Under the pieces are notes generated by a model. That model did no database searches. It was not told the DNA's origin and saw only the letters and a program-made list of their open reading frames with translations. A DNA stretch of 19,187 nt from an uncultured bacterium (GTDB lineage Bacteria; Pseudomonadota; Alphaproteobacteria; CAISDR01): NCBI GenBank assembly GCA_903884125.1, contig CAISDR010000133.1, positions 1 to 19,187 on the forward strand, read 5' to 3'. Shown here piece by piece: positions 1-7,080 of this stretch (within the stretch, counting starts at the first letter, position 1; every line of letters begins with the position of its first letter). A program made the translations under genes and the position numbers.

Positions 1-9
1 ATATACCGA

Positions 10-924
10 CTATTCCATACTGGATGACCAGACGGGCGGCCAGGTGCCACCCTGGTGCCCGTCTTCGTCAATCCAGATATGATCCAGTTTGTGCTGTGCA
101 AGCCACGATGCGCCATCTGTTCCTTTCAGCATGGCAATGGTGGCACCGGACCCCGCTACCATACATTGAGGCGCCAGAACGGATACTGATGCGAGTCCAC
201 TGACGGGCCATCCGGTTTTGGGATTAAGAATATGGCCATATCTGGTGGCGCCACATTGAATAAATCGCTCGTAATTACCGCTGGTTGCCAGCGCGCCTCT
301 AATCAGCCCCACCTTTGCGATATTGGCTGCCTTTTTATTCGGATGCTGAAGCCCAATTGGCCAAGGTGACCCATCACCGCGCGGCCCGATCGCTGCCATG
401 TCACCGCCCAGATTTATAAGGCCATGACATAAGCCCGCCTCGGTGATAACCGCCGCAGCGCGGTCAACGGCATATTCCTTTGCGATCCCGCCGAAATCCA
501 GTTCCATATCCGGTGCGTGGAAAGCAAGACAGGGTGCCTGCCAGCTGAGCTTGTCCATCCCGATGGAACCCAGCACGTGCGTGACCACATCGTCGCTCGG
601 CACGTTCAGGCTGGAAAAGTTCCAGGCGCGACGTAAAACGCCCGAAGTTATATCAAATAGGCCGTCACTGATTCGAAAACATGCCATCGCATAATCCAGT
701 AGCGCAGACGTTTCCTCATCCACACGACAGATTTGGCCAGGTAGTGTGCCATTAATACGCGACAATTCGCTATCAGCGCGATATCGGGAATATTTGAATT
801 CAATTCTTTCAATTTCAGCCAATACCAGAGCTGCAACCGCGTCAGCCTCGACCGGATTGTCAGCATAAAGCACAATAGAACACGATGTGCCCATCGCCCG
901 AAAATGATAGTCACAGGCAATCAA
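10..924 (-). CDS. apbE: ApbE-family FAD:protein FMN transferase, intact copy
   Basis: The family moves FMN from FAD onto a Thr/Ser of target proteins, with Mg2+. The 304-residue protein shows the family blocks in order: AMGTSC near residue 10, KYSRY at 44-48, FDITSGVLRRAW at 90-101, LDFGGIAKEYAVDRA at 142-156, NLGGD at 171-175, TSGNYERF at 214-221 and HILNPKTGWPV at 231-241. The start is TTG at 922-924; an in-frame TGA six codons upstream (the stop of the preceding apbE copy) leaves no earlier start, and GGGAG lies just before it. No signal peptide or lipobox is visible, unlike most periplasmic ApbE proteins, so it may act in the cytoplasm before export of its target. It is the last gene of a five-gene operon with a DUF3570 barrel, the probable substrate. 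Family assignment is firm; the substrate is inferred. Confidence 0.93.
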   Translation of the reverse strand: MIACDYHFRAMGTSCSIVLYADNPVEADAVAALVLAEIERIEFKYSRYRADSELSRINGTLPGQICRVDEETSALLDYAMACFRISDGLFDITSGVLRRAWNFSSLNVPSDDVVTHVLGSIGMDKLSWQAPCLAFHAPDMELDFGGIAKEYAVDRAAAVITEAGLCHGLINLGGDMAAIGPRGDGSPWPIGLQHPNKKAANIAKVGLIRGALATSGNYERFIQCGATRYGHILNPKTGWPVSGLASVSVLAPQCMVAGSGATIAMLKGTDGASWLAQHKLDHIWIDEDGHQGGTWPPVWSSSME

Positions 925-942
925 ATTCCTGCTCCCACCTGT

Positions 943-1841
943 TCATCTTATCCACCATGCTGTTATTCCCTCTCGTCGCAGGAAATTCTCGGCATGCTGG
1001 CCATGCAGCATCGCTAATGTGGATAAGAGGCCCGCTTCAATACAGGTGGCAGCGGCAACCGTTACTGAGCGCGGCGCTTGTTTTACGGGCCATCCCGTTC
1101 GTGGATTAAGAATATGGCTGTATCTTACGCCATCTTTCAGGATGAAGCGTCGCGCATCTCCACTGGTTGTTATTGCGCCAGCGTGAATTTCCAAAAATCC
1201 TTCGGATGATACATTGTCATCCATTGATTCAATTGCAGCCCGCCAAGGCGCGCCGCTGGCACGAGGGCCCGATACCCGCAGATCGCCGCCAAAATTTACC
1301 AGTATCGGTATGGGTGAAGCGGTTGTTGCCGCTAACACGGCGCGATCGACTGCGTATTCTTTGCCGATGCCGCCGAGGTCGATTTCCATACCCTTAGCAG
1401 TATCAGTTCCGGACGCTGCCATTTAACTTTCTGCCACCCGATCAGCGGTTTGAGTTCTTTGATCTGCTGGCGACTGGGGATAGCATCTGAGCCGTCAAAG
1501 CGCCAGATGCGCCGAAGGACACCGGACGTAATATCAAAAAGTCCTTCGCTCAATTGAAAAATGCTGGCCGCATAATCAATCAAGCTGGCTGTTTCATCAT
1601 CAAGAAAAATGGGGGAGCCATCAGACTGATTTATGCCTGTCACCACGCTGTCGCGGTGATACCGGCTGTATTTCAGTTCGATCCTTCGGGCCTCGGCCTC
1701 AACCATGCCTGCAATATGCGCAGCCAGATCGAAGTCGGATGTTTCCATCCGAACTTCGCAGGGCGATGCCATCGCGGTAAAGCGATAAACAAAGCCATCT
1801 TCGACAATGTCAAAACTACCAGCTGCCTTTTGCATTTTCAC
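943..1841 (-). pseudogene. ApbE-family FMN transferase, second copy, one-base frameshift
   Basis: This is a paralogue of the downstream apbE and lies 18 bases before it. The N-terminal part, read from GTG at 1839-1841, has FTAMASPCEV, ELKYSRY and FDITSGVLRRIW; the C-terminal part, in another frame, has MEIDLGGIGKEYAVDRA, NFGGD, TSGDARRF and HILNPRTGWPV. The frame changes near 1396-1404, in a run read on the minus strand as CTAAGGGTATGG. Adding one G there gives LLRGMEIDLGGIGKEY, joins all motifs at normal spacing and makes exactly 300 codons with the stop. All family motifs are otherwise kept, so the lesion is recent or a homopolymer sequencing error. There is no evident signal peptide. If the break is real, neither half holds a complete active site and the neighbouring copy must supply the activity. 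Confidence 0.85.
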
Positions 1842-1885
1842 TGGAAGGTTCCAATGATTGAAAGGTTATTGCGCAGCAGTTGAAT

Positions 1886-3301
1886 CTACTTGAATACGAA
1901 GGTATAGCCAAGTAATCCTGCATAAGCCTTGACGCCTGAGAACAGGTTTTCATTTTTCAGTTGACCAATGGCGTCCGTTGGATGGCCATTACCCGTCTGA
2001 TTGTAGACGCTGCCCCTTAAATAAAGCTCGCCGCTGGTGCCAACGCGAAACCCAACCTTTAGGCCGAAAGTGGTCGAATCAAACTGACCAACGCGGCTAT
2101 CTGAACTTGCGTATTGCGGTGTGGCGTCGCCCCAGACAAGATAGTTGCGGAAGAATGTGGCTGCAGTCTGATGATAATACCGCGCAAACGGTTCAACATA
2201 GACCCAGGTGTCCAGCGTTACCCGTTCGGACAGTTCTGCTGTATAGGAATTTATACCCCAGCTGTCATGGTAATACCGTCCCGAAATATCAGTGATAGTT
2301 GGACCGAGTGCTATTTTATTGCCAAAATATACGCTTTGTCGCAAACGCGATTTGGGCCGGTTCTCGTAGACATACTGAAGCGGTGCACCCGTAACAGGAT
2401 CCACCAGCGATAAAATCCGATATGGATCGGTCTGGTAACCATTATTCGTGCTGACATTATAGTTAAGTTGCGCCAGCCAATACCGGTTCATTACTTGTGT
2501 AATGCCGATAACGGCGTCAACAACGGACTTGTCAGTGTTGCCGCCCTTTGCCGTACCGCTCATGACCGAAAATGGAACAGGCGTTCCGAAATATGGTTCG
2601 GATGTATCGAATTCCGCGTTTACCGAGAGCGAAAGCGTTGTATTTTTGTCGTTCAGATCTTTGGTGATGCCAGCATTCACTGATGTAGATGTATAATCGT
2701 GTTCCGACGAATAACCGACGCCACCTGACAGCCTTATATCCAGACGCAGCAGTGTGGAATAATTCAGATCCAGCGCATAGCGCTGATCGTTAAAGCCGTA
2801 ATCAAGCGGCAAAGCATGGGCTGCGGCCGAATAATTACGCACTGCGATTCCATCGACAGTCGTGATTATGCTGTTTCCTGATGCGCCGGTACTTGTGGTA
2901 CTGACCGATACCTTGGTTGGGGTAACGAACGTTTGTGGCGATGACCAGGGCGCTGCACCGTTCGGTGTTGCACCGGTCAGGGTGTCGGCCGTGAGCTTTA
3001 TCCCCAATACGTCGCCGTCCCGATGGTTCAACGTCATACTTAGAACGGGTTCGGTTGCCTGAACGCGTCCACCCTCTTCCTGATAAAACAGGATGGCAGT
3101 ATCAACCCTTATTTTGCCAAGATCAGTGCTGGTATCACTGGATATATCAGCACCACCACGTGTACTTGACGCAGAGCCGCTTGTCTGTGCCGAGGCATTG
3201 ACTGACCCAGTCGCAAAGAGCGTCGCGGTCAGTAGTCCAAGCGCCTGGGTAAGCCTGGGCGATTTGGCCATTGCGCTAGTGCGCCGCGTCGTCAATTGCA
3301 T
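1886..3301 (-). CDS. DUF3570 family outer-membrane beta-barrel protein with a flavinylation-like motif
   Basis: A 471-residue protein of the DUF3570 family; no member's function is known to me. An N-terminal signal peptide is visible (basic MAKSPRLTQ, then a hydrophobic stretch ending in ASA before QTSG). The body alternates polar and hydrophobic residues with many Tyr/Phe, as in a porin-like barrel, and ends GLLGYTFVFK. The FYQEEGGRVQATEP segment is typical of the family start. Bases 2966-2986 encode D-T-L-T-G-A-T, matching the motif at which ApbE attaches FMN in NqrC/RnfG. The start is uncertain: ATG at 3301 overlaps the upstream lipoprotein gene by 10 bases, a TTG lies two codons earlier, and ATG at 3271 gives the most compact signal peptide. 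The gene lies between the lipoprotein and the apbE pair, suggesting an envelope flavoprotein; that role is inferred. Confidence 0.85.
   Translation of the reverse strand: MQLTTRRTSAMAKSPRLTQALGLLTATLFATGSVNASAQTSGSASSTRGGADISSDTSTDLGKIRVDTAILFYQEEGGRVQATEPVLSMTLNHRDGDVLGIKLTADTLTGATPNGAAPWSSPQTFVTPTKVSVSTTSTGASGNSIITTVDGIAVRNYSAAAHALPLDYGFNDQRYALDLNYSTLLRLDIRLSGGVGYSSEHDYTSTSVNAGITKDLNDKNTTLSLSVNAEFDTSEPYFGTPVPFSVMSGTAKGGNTDKSVVDAVIGITQVMNRYWLAQLNYNVSTNNGYQTDPYRILSLVDPVTGAPLQYVYENRPKSRLRQSVYFGNKIALGPTITDISGRYYHDSWGINSYTAELSERVTLDTWVYVEPFARYYHQTAATFFRNYLVWGDATPQYASSDSRVGQFDSTTFGLKVGFRVGTSGELYLRGSVYNQTGNGHPTDAIGQLKNENLFSGVKAYAGLLGYTFVFK
2966..2986 (-). other. Candidate ApbE flavinylation site (DTLTGAT) in the DUF3570 protein
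   Basis: The seven codons read Asp-Thr-Leu-Thr-Gly-Ala-Thr. Known ApbE targets carry D-x-x-(S/T)-G-A-(S/T), with FMN linked through phosphate to the last residue. Here that residue would be Thr112, counting from the ATG at 3301. The site lies about 70 residues after the predicted signal-peptide cleavage point. The match is seen directly; modification is inferred. Confidence 0.6.
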
Positions 3302-3546
3302 CCGCAACCGCCGCCGCTGAAGCCACGTCCGCCGCTAGCTCCCTCTTTGCTGAATTCAATATGGGAATTGATTGCTGTGATAACTGGATAGGTATCAGGC
3401 TGCATCGAGCGGCGTGCCATTAAATCCCGATCCCACGGTTTGGCGCCAATCGTGTCGCAACCAGCCGCCCCACATAGTGAGACAACCGCTGAAAGTACAA
3501 GGGCGATCCGTGATCGGCCAGGTGTAATAATCCTATTGCTTCTCAC
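3292..3546 (-). CDS. DUF4266 family small lipoprotein ending GGGCGCN
   Basis: An 84-residue protein. A basic N-terminus and hydrophobic stretch end in GAAGC, a lipobox-like site with Cys30 as the lipidated residue (Ala at -3 is less common than Leu). The mature part is about 55 residues, with PWDRDLMAR, SHIEFSKEGASGG and the terminal GGGCGCN, the signature of the DUF4266 family. The start is GTG at 3544-3546, with GGAG seven bases upstream, and overlaps the thioredoxin gene by 14 bases; the end overlaps the barrel gene by 10, so translation is probably coupled. The C-x-C pair could form a strained disulfide or bind metal. SKEGAS also resembles an ApbE site but has Glu where Ser/Thr is expected. 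The biochemical function is unknown. Confidence 0.85.
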   Translation of the reverse strand: MRSNRIITPGRSRIALVLSAVVSLCGAAGCDTIGAKPWDRDLMARRSMQPDTYPVITAINSHIEFSKEGASGGRGFSGGGCGCN

Positions 3547-4087
3547 TGATCAACTCCGTCATGTGCGTATTGTATGTACTGATCTGATCCTGTTGAAATC
3601 CTGTATGGGTATATCGGATGCGTCCATCCCGGCCAATCAGAACTGAGCTTGGCATACCCTTAATCGCATAGTAGGCCGCAAGCTTGCCGTCCGGATCGTA
3701 GACGACCTGAAGGTCACTTGAATGCATTTCAGCAAGAAATTTGTCGGCAAGGTCGCGCGAATGATCAACATTAACAGCAATAATAATTATTCCCTGATCG
3801 GCATATATTTTGTGAAGCCAGCTCATATAAGGAAATGATAGCCGGCAGGGCCCACACCAGGAAGCCCAGAAATCAAGATAAACCACTTTGCCCCTATATT
3901 GGGTGAGGTCCAATGGTGCGGCACTTTCAGCAAGACAAGGCGCCGAAACAATTGACAAGAATGTCAAAGCCAAGGCGAACAGCGCGCGTCTGGCATTTTC
4001 ACCAACACCAGACCGAAACAATAGCCGCCATGAACTCTGTCTTTGATGCTGGATAAAAAGTCCTGAATTCCGCAAAATTATTTCCAT
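3533..4087 (-). CDS. TlpA/ResA-like periplasmic thioredoxin
   Basis: A thioredoxin-fold thiol:disulfide oxidoreductase. With the ATG at 4085-4087 it has 184 residues: a long basic N-terminal region, one hydrophobic segment at about 35-53 that looks like an export signal or anchor (ending PCLAESAA), then the domain with VVYLDFWASWCGPC. The active-site CGPC is at 78-81, and the cis-Pro region reads KGMPSSVLIGRDG. A TTG at 4111 would add eight residues; neither start has a good ribosome site. It is first in the operon and overlaps the CGCN-tailed lipoprotein gene, so reducing or forming a disulfide in that protein is a natural guess. Fold and location are well supported; the partner is inferred. 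Confidence 0.88.
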   Translation of the reverse strand: MEIILRNSGLFIQHQRQSSWRLLFRSGVGENARRALFALALTFLSIVSAPCLAESAAPLDLTQYRGKVVYLDFWASWCGPCRLSFPYMSWLHKIYADQGIIIIAVNVDHSRDLADKFLAEMHSSDLQVVYDPDGKLAAYYAIKGMPSSVLIGRDGRIRYTHTGFQQDQISTYNTHMTELISEKQ

Positions 4088-4123
4088 CCAAATATTAATC
4101 CGTCCGATCAAGCTTCCGGGGCC

Positions 4124-4138
4124 GTAACCCCCGGTTAC
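4124..4138. promoter_or_regulatory. Palindrome upstream of the thioredoxin-ApbE operon
   Basis: GTAACC and GGTTAC flank a CCC centre, a perfect 6-3-6 inverted repeat 36 bases before the ATG at 4087. It is too short for a terminator and has no T-run, so an operator for a dimeric regulator is the likeliest reading. No known regulator is recognised. Confidence 0.3.
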
Positions 4139-4446
4139 CCAATGATATCAGGCAGGCACACAGACTTGTCCGTTGTTCAAACGATCAACCCGACAAAATC
4201 CGTCGAAGCGTAATGTCCAACCAGTACAATGATAAAAACATTTCCGCAAATGAAGTATGCACAAACCAAAAATGTTCGTGGCAAACAACTGCGTCGCATT
4301 CGCAATGCAAAATCAAAGCGCTGAAGCCCGTTTAGCAGCGTCATGCAACGGTTCAGCTCGACGCCGAACGGCAGCAGCGACCAAATATTTGGTCAAGATG
4401 GCTCGGCAAAATTTTCAGTGGCGCGCAGAGAATCTAAAAACCATCA

Positions 4447-4461
4447 CGGCAAAAATTGCCG
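4447..4461. promoter_or_regulatory. GGCAA/TTGCC palindrome, distal copy
   Basis: CGGCAA-AAA-TTGCCG is a perfect 6-3-6 inverted repeat. It shares its half-site with the palindrome at 4541-4552, about 93 bases away, and both lie upstream of the His-tract gene. The pair suggests two operators for one regulator. Confidence 0.35.
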
Positions 4462-4540
4462 CGTGTCTTTCTAACATAATGTAATTGAATGATAAAAAAG
4501 TTGGCCCAAATCCTGCTCTGCCTATCGTGCGCCAATCCCA

Positions 4541-4552
4541 GGCAATATTGCC
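4541..4552. promoter_or_regulatory. GGCAATATTGCC palindrome, proximal copy
   Basis: A perfect 12-base palindrome 24 bases before the ATG of the His-tract gene. TATTGCCG occurs again 21 bases before the DUF1217 gene at 10827, inside another inverted repeat. Operator function is inferred. Confidence 0.35.
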
Positions 4553-4576
4553 GTATCGAGCGCTAAAGGACGGACC

Positions 4577-4918
4577 ATGAGTTCAATATCATTATCAACG
4601 CCAGGCAGTTCTTATGCACCCTTAAATGGGCAGCCGTTGGCACAGGCCAATACACCAGCCGCTGATGGAACAACAGCAGCAAAGCCATCTCGGCAGCATC
4701 ATCACCATCATCGTTCCGGTGCGGAGTCGTCGAGCGCCACCACGGGCGTTTCGGGTGCAAGTGGGGTTGCCAGCACCGATCCGCTAACCCAACTGATTGC
4801 ATCCACAGGAAACGGTACCGGATCTCAATCCGGAGGCTCAACTTCCGGAAATTCGTCCGGACAGTCCCAGCAATATTCAAATCCGCTTCTTGGTGCGAAT
4901 ATCGATATTTCTGCCTAG
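4577..4918 (+). CDS. Small MSSIS-leader, His-tract low-complexity protein
   Basis: A 113-residue protein with no recognised domain. It begins MSSISLSTPGSS, has five consecutive His at 41-45 flanked by Arg, then a long Ser/Gly/Thr/Gln-rich tail ending SNPLLGANIDISA. There is no hydrophobic signal or membrane segment and no Cys. AAGGA upstream of the ATG at a sensible distance supports the start. The MSSIS opening is shared with the proteins at 10827 and 13137, the latter also with a His-rich patch, so I place the three in one loose group. The His tract suggests metal binding; the N-terminus could be an export signal of the flagellar/type III kind. It converges on the TPR/ATP-grasp gene with 32 bases between stop codons. 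Function unknown. Confidence 0.7.
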   Translation: MSSISLSTPGSSYAPLNGQPLAQANTPAADGTTAAKPSRQHHHHHRSGAESSSATTGVSGASGVASTDPLTQLIASTGNGTGSQSGGSTSGNSSGQSQQYSNPLLGANIDISA

Positions 4919-4928
4919 GCACTGGCGG

Positions 4929-4962
4929 GCCTGCGCCTCGATCGTGGGGATTAGGCGCAGGC
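4929..4962. terminator. Stem-loop between convergent genes
   Basis: GCCTGCGCCT and AGGCGCAGGC form a perfect 10-base-pair stem around a 14-base loop. The right arm lies in the last codons of the minus-strand ATP-grasp gene. No T-run follows on either strand, so it is a bidirectional terminator candidate or an mRNA 3'-end stabiliser. Confidence 0.45.
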
Positions 4963-6681
4963 TAGTCGGGATGAATGTTTCAAAACCATCCGAGTAATTG
5001 CGTCAAAAATCCGTGGAACATAGCGGTGCTTGAACGCAAAAATACTTGGATCATCGTGAAGATGTATCCACATATGGGCATTGGCTTCAAAAATCAATAA
5101 TTTGCCATCACGTGTGACCGCGCAATCCAGTCCAAAAAAGTCAAGCCGGACATGGCATGCGATGGCCCGGAGTGCATCTGCGATATCGGAACCTAATGCG
5201 CTTTCGTAATCGCGCAGAAAAGCTTCCTCCTCGGCGCGAAGGGCAGATGAGTGCGCCATGTTCGTCCGCCAATAACTGACTTTCCAATCATCCATAATCG
5301 CTAGATGGTACGGAAAAACCTGCCCATCCACAAAAATGAACCTGTATTTGCGGTAAAGTCCGTCCAAGCTCTGATAGGGGTAGAATTCTGTCAGATAAAA
5401 CGTGCTCTCCATTGAAGTGCCGATGAAATTAGGAATATCCTCAAAGCTGCGAATTTTCACCAGATCACGGGCGTTGTGTGATCCGACTGGACGCAATAAG
5501 GCCGGGAGCCGAATGTTGGACGGCCCGACACTTTTCAAGGCAGGCCGAGACCGCGGCAGTCGTATGGTCTTTGGTACAACGACATTGTCAATATTTGCAA
5601 ATAAAGCGCCTGCAAAATCACGGCGCATTTCGCGAACACGCATGGGTGTGTTCAGAATCGGAATACTAAGCGACCGGCAGATAACCTCCGCTGATTGAAG
5701 ATATGCTGCGCCAGCATCCGGCTCTGAAATTGCACTAAATACAAGATCATAACCAGAGGCTGCCTCCGTTATGTCCTCAAGCCCACCATCCGTCATGTCT
5801 GGCGACAGACAGAAAATACAACCAATATCAATTTTTGATTGGTCAAACAGAAACTCCATCGGCACGTCGGCGGCATCAGTGCTTCGCAGGATCAGCAAGC
5901 GCGGTTTGTTGTCGGACGTAAAACGGCGCGGCGCGTTCCTGTTTAATACCATTTGCGCCTGCTTTCTCCAGCGATTTTCTTGCTTTGACTGGCCACTTAA
6001 AGTCAGTGCGTCAGCCAGATGGATTTGCCCCACCGGAAAGTTCATGTCCAATGTTACTGACCGCTTCAGTGAAGTCAGGCTCTGATTCAGTGCTTTCTGC
6101 CGAAGTTGGGTAATTCCAAGATTGCAATAGGCCATCACACAGCCGGGATCCAGGCATATGGCTGAATAAAAAGCTTTTGCGGCCGCGTCATGATTTCCAA
6201 GCGTGAAATCCAGATCGCCAACAGATGATTGTGTCGAGACACAGGAAGGATCAACGCGAAACAGTCTGGCTGCCAGGCGTTGCGCCGCGAAAAACTGTCG
6301 CCGTTGTGTCAGATGTCGAAGCAGACTTTCAAGAATAACACCAACCGCCGGGGCCAGAGCCAGTGCAGCGGCATACCATATTGACGCATCGCGCAATCGT
6401 CGCATTTTCTCGAGCAGAACGGCTTTCTGAAGGATGATGATCGGATCGGGCAATACGTGCCTTAGATAGGTATTGATATGATCTAGGCCGTCGTCAAATG
6501 CACCAGATTCGTCGCAAATGATTGATAACAAAAGGTGAGCATCGATATCCGAAGGACATCCAGCAAGAATATTTTCGCAATACTCTTTCGCCAGCAACTG
6601 GTTCCCACGTTTGAAGATCCGCCAGGCGACTGCCAGCCGATCGCTCGCCGGGCTGTCGGACGCTGAGTTTAAAATATTCAT
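4951..6681 (-). CDS. TPR-repeat protein with C-terminal ATP-grasp domain
   Basis: From the ATG at 6679-6681 (GAGAA just upstream) it has 576 residues. Residues about 15-250 are helical TPR-like repeats, clearest in GDLDFTLGNHDAAAKAFYSA and the following AYCNLGITQLRQKA. Residues about 258-375 form an alpha/beta preATP-grasp-like part (RLLILRS; ILNTPMRVREMRRDF). Residues 390-560 look like the ATP-grasp fold of the RimK/glutathione synthetase type: LLRPVGSHN, FYLTEFYPY, YRKYRFIFVDG, then VRLDFFGLDCAV and LLIFEANAHMWIH, where Glu532 and Asn534 would bind Mg-ATP. Such enzymes join a carboxylate to an amine or other nucleophile by way of an acyl phosphate. The open frame continues upstream to 6792, but that part is not TPR-like. 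It converges on the His-tract gene; peptide ligation on that or a related protein is only a guess. Confidence 0.8.
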   Translation of the reverse strand: MNILNSASDSPASDRLAVAWRIFKRGNQLLAKEYCENILAGCPSDIDAHLLLSIICDESGAFDDGLDHINTYLRHVLPDPIIILQKAVLLEKMRRLRDASIWYAAALALAPAVGVILESLLRHLTQRRQFFAAQRLAARLFRVDPSCVSTQSSVGDLDFTLGNHDAAAKAFYSAICLDPGCVMAYCNLGITQLRQKALNQSLTSLKRSVTLDMNFPVGQIHLADALTLSGQSKQENRWRKQAQMVLNRNAPRRFTSDNKPRLLILRSTDAADVPMEFLFDQSKIDIGCIFCLSPDMTDGGLEDITEAASGYDLVFSAISEPDAGAAYLQSAEVICRSLSIPILNTPMRVREMRRDFAGALFANIDNVVVPKTIRLPRSRPALKSVGPSNIRLPALLRPVGSHNARDLVKIRSFEDIPNFIGTSMESTFYLTEFYPYQSLDGLYRKYRFIFVDGQVFPYHLAIMDDWKVSYWRTNMAHSSALRAEEEAFLRDYESALGSDIADALRAIACHVRLDFFGLDCAVTRDGKLLIFEANAHMWIHLHDDPSIFAFKHRYVPRIFDAITRMVLKHSSRLACA

Positions 6682-7080
6682 TATGTTCTCGCAAACAGAC
6701 CGGCAGTTGGATCCGGAACAAATATGTCCATCAACGTATTGCTGGTCAGTTCTCCGTCGCCATCTGGCTGCCAAAGCCGCGCCAAGACGCAAACGTCTGA
6801 TAACCGGCTTGATCTTGTGCGCATGTCTTGTTTGCCTCCGATAACCCTTGTGTGGTGCATCGGGCCAATAATGACCGAATAGATCATCGATCTTGGGGCT
6901 GTCTGACGGGAACGTCGCAAATTGGCCTCGGATGCTGTTCGCGGCTTATCAAGCGCCACTGAGCAGCGTTGTGGAGTGCGTCCATCATAAGAAAGGTGGT
7001 ATTTCGGATAGCGCAGACGGGCAGTTCAGGAAGTCCACTTTTCCCGCAAGCTTTGTTACCTTGTAGCCGTTCGCGGCAAA
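6682..7080. other. Intergenic region with no recognised gene
   Basis: This 399-base stretch separates the minus-strand ATP-grasp gene from the small plus-strand ORF at 7081. Open frames on both strands run through parts of it but have no recognisable domain, no good ribosome site and atypical composition. It should hold the ATP-grasp promoter. I see no strong repeat or RNA gene. Confidence 0.4.

Larger units (their letters stand above)
4112..4576. other. Intergenic region between divergent operons
   Basis: This 465-base stretch separates the minus-strand thioredoxin operon from the plus-strand His-tract gene and should hold both promoters. Three palindromes are seen (4124-4138, 4447-4461, 4541-4552). 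A 75-codon open frame at 4257-4484 has no recognisable domain and its codon use is unconvincing; I do not call it a gene. No RNA gene is recognised. Confidence 0.5.

Noticed and set aside
1390..1410. Programmed ribosomal frameshift in the split apbE copy
   Set aside because: No canonical slippery heptamer, pseudoknot or nearby Shine-Dalgarno-like stimulator; one missing base in a G-run explains it more simply.
4257..4484. A 75-codon plus-strand open frame in the gap before the His-tract gene
   Set aside because: No domain, codon use unlike neighbours, weak ribosome site, and its 3' part contains a palindrome that looks regulatory.
6682..6959. Upstream extension of the ATP-grasp protein or a separate minus-strand ORF
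   Set aside because: The extra residues are basic and Cys-rich without TPR character, and the ATG at 6681 has a better ribosome site.
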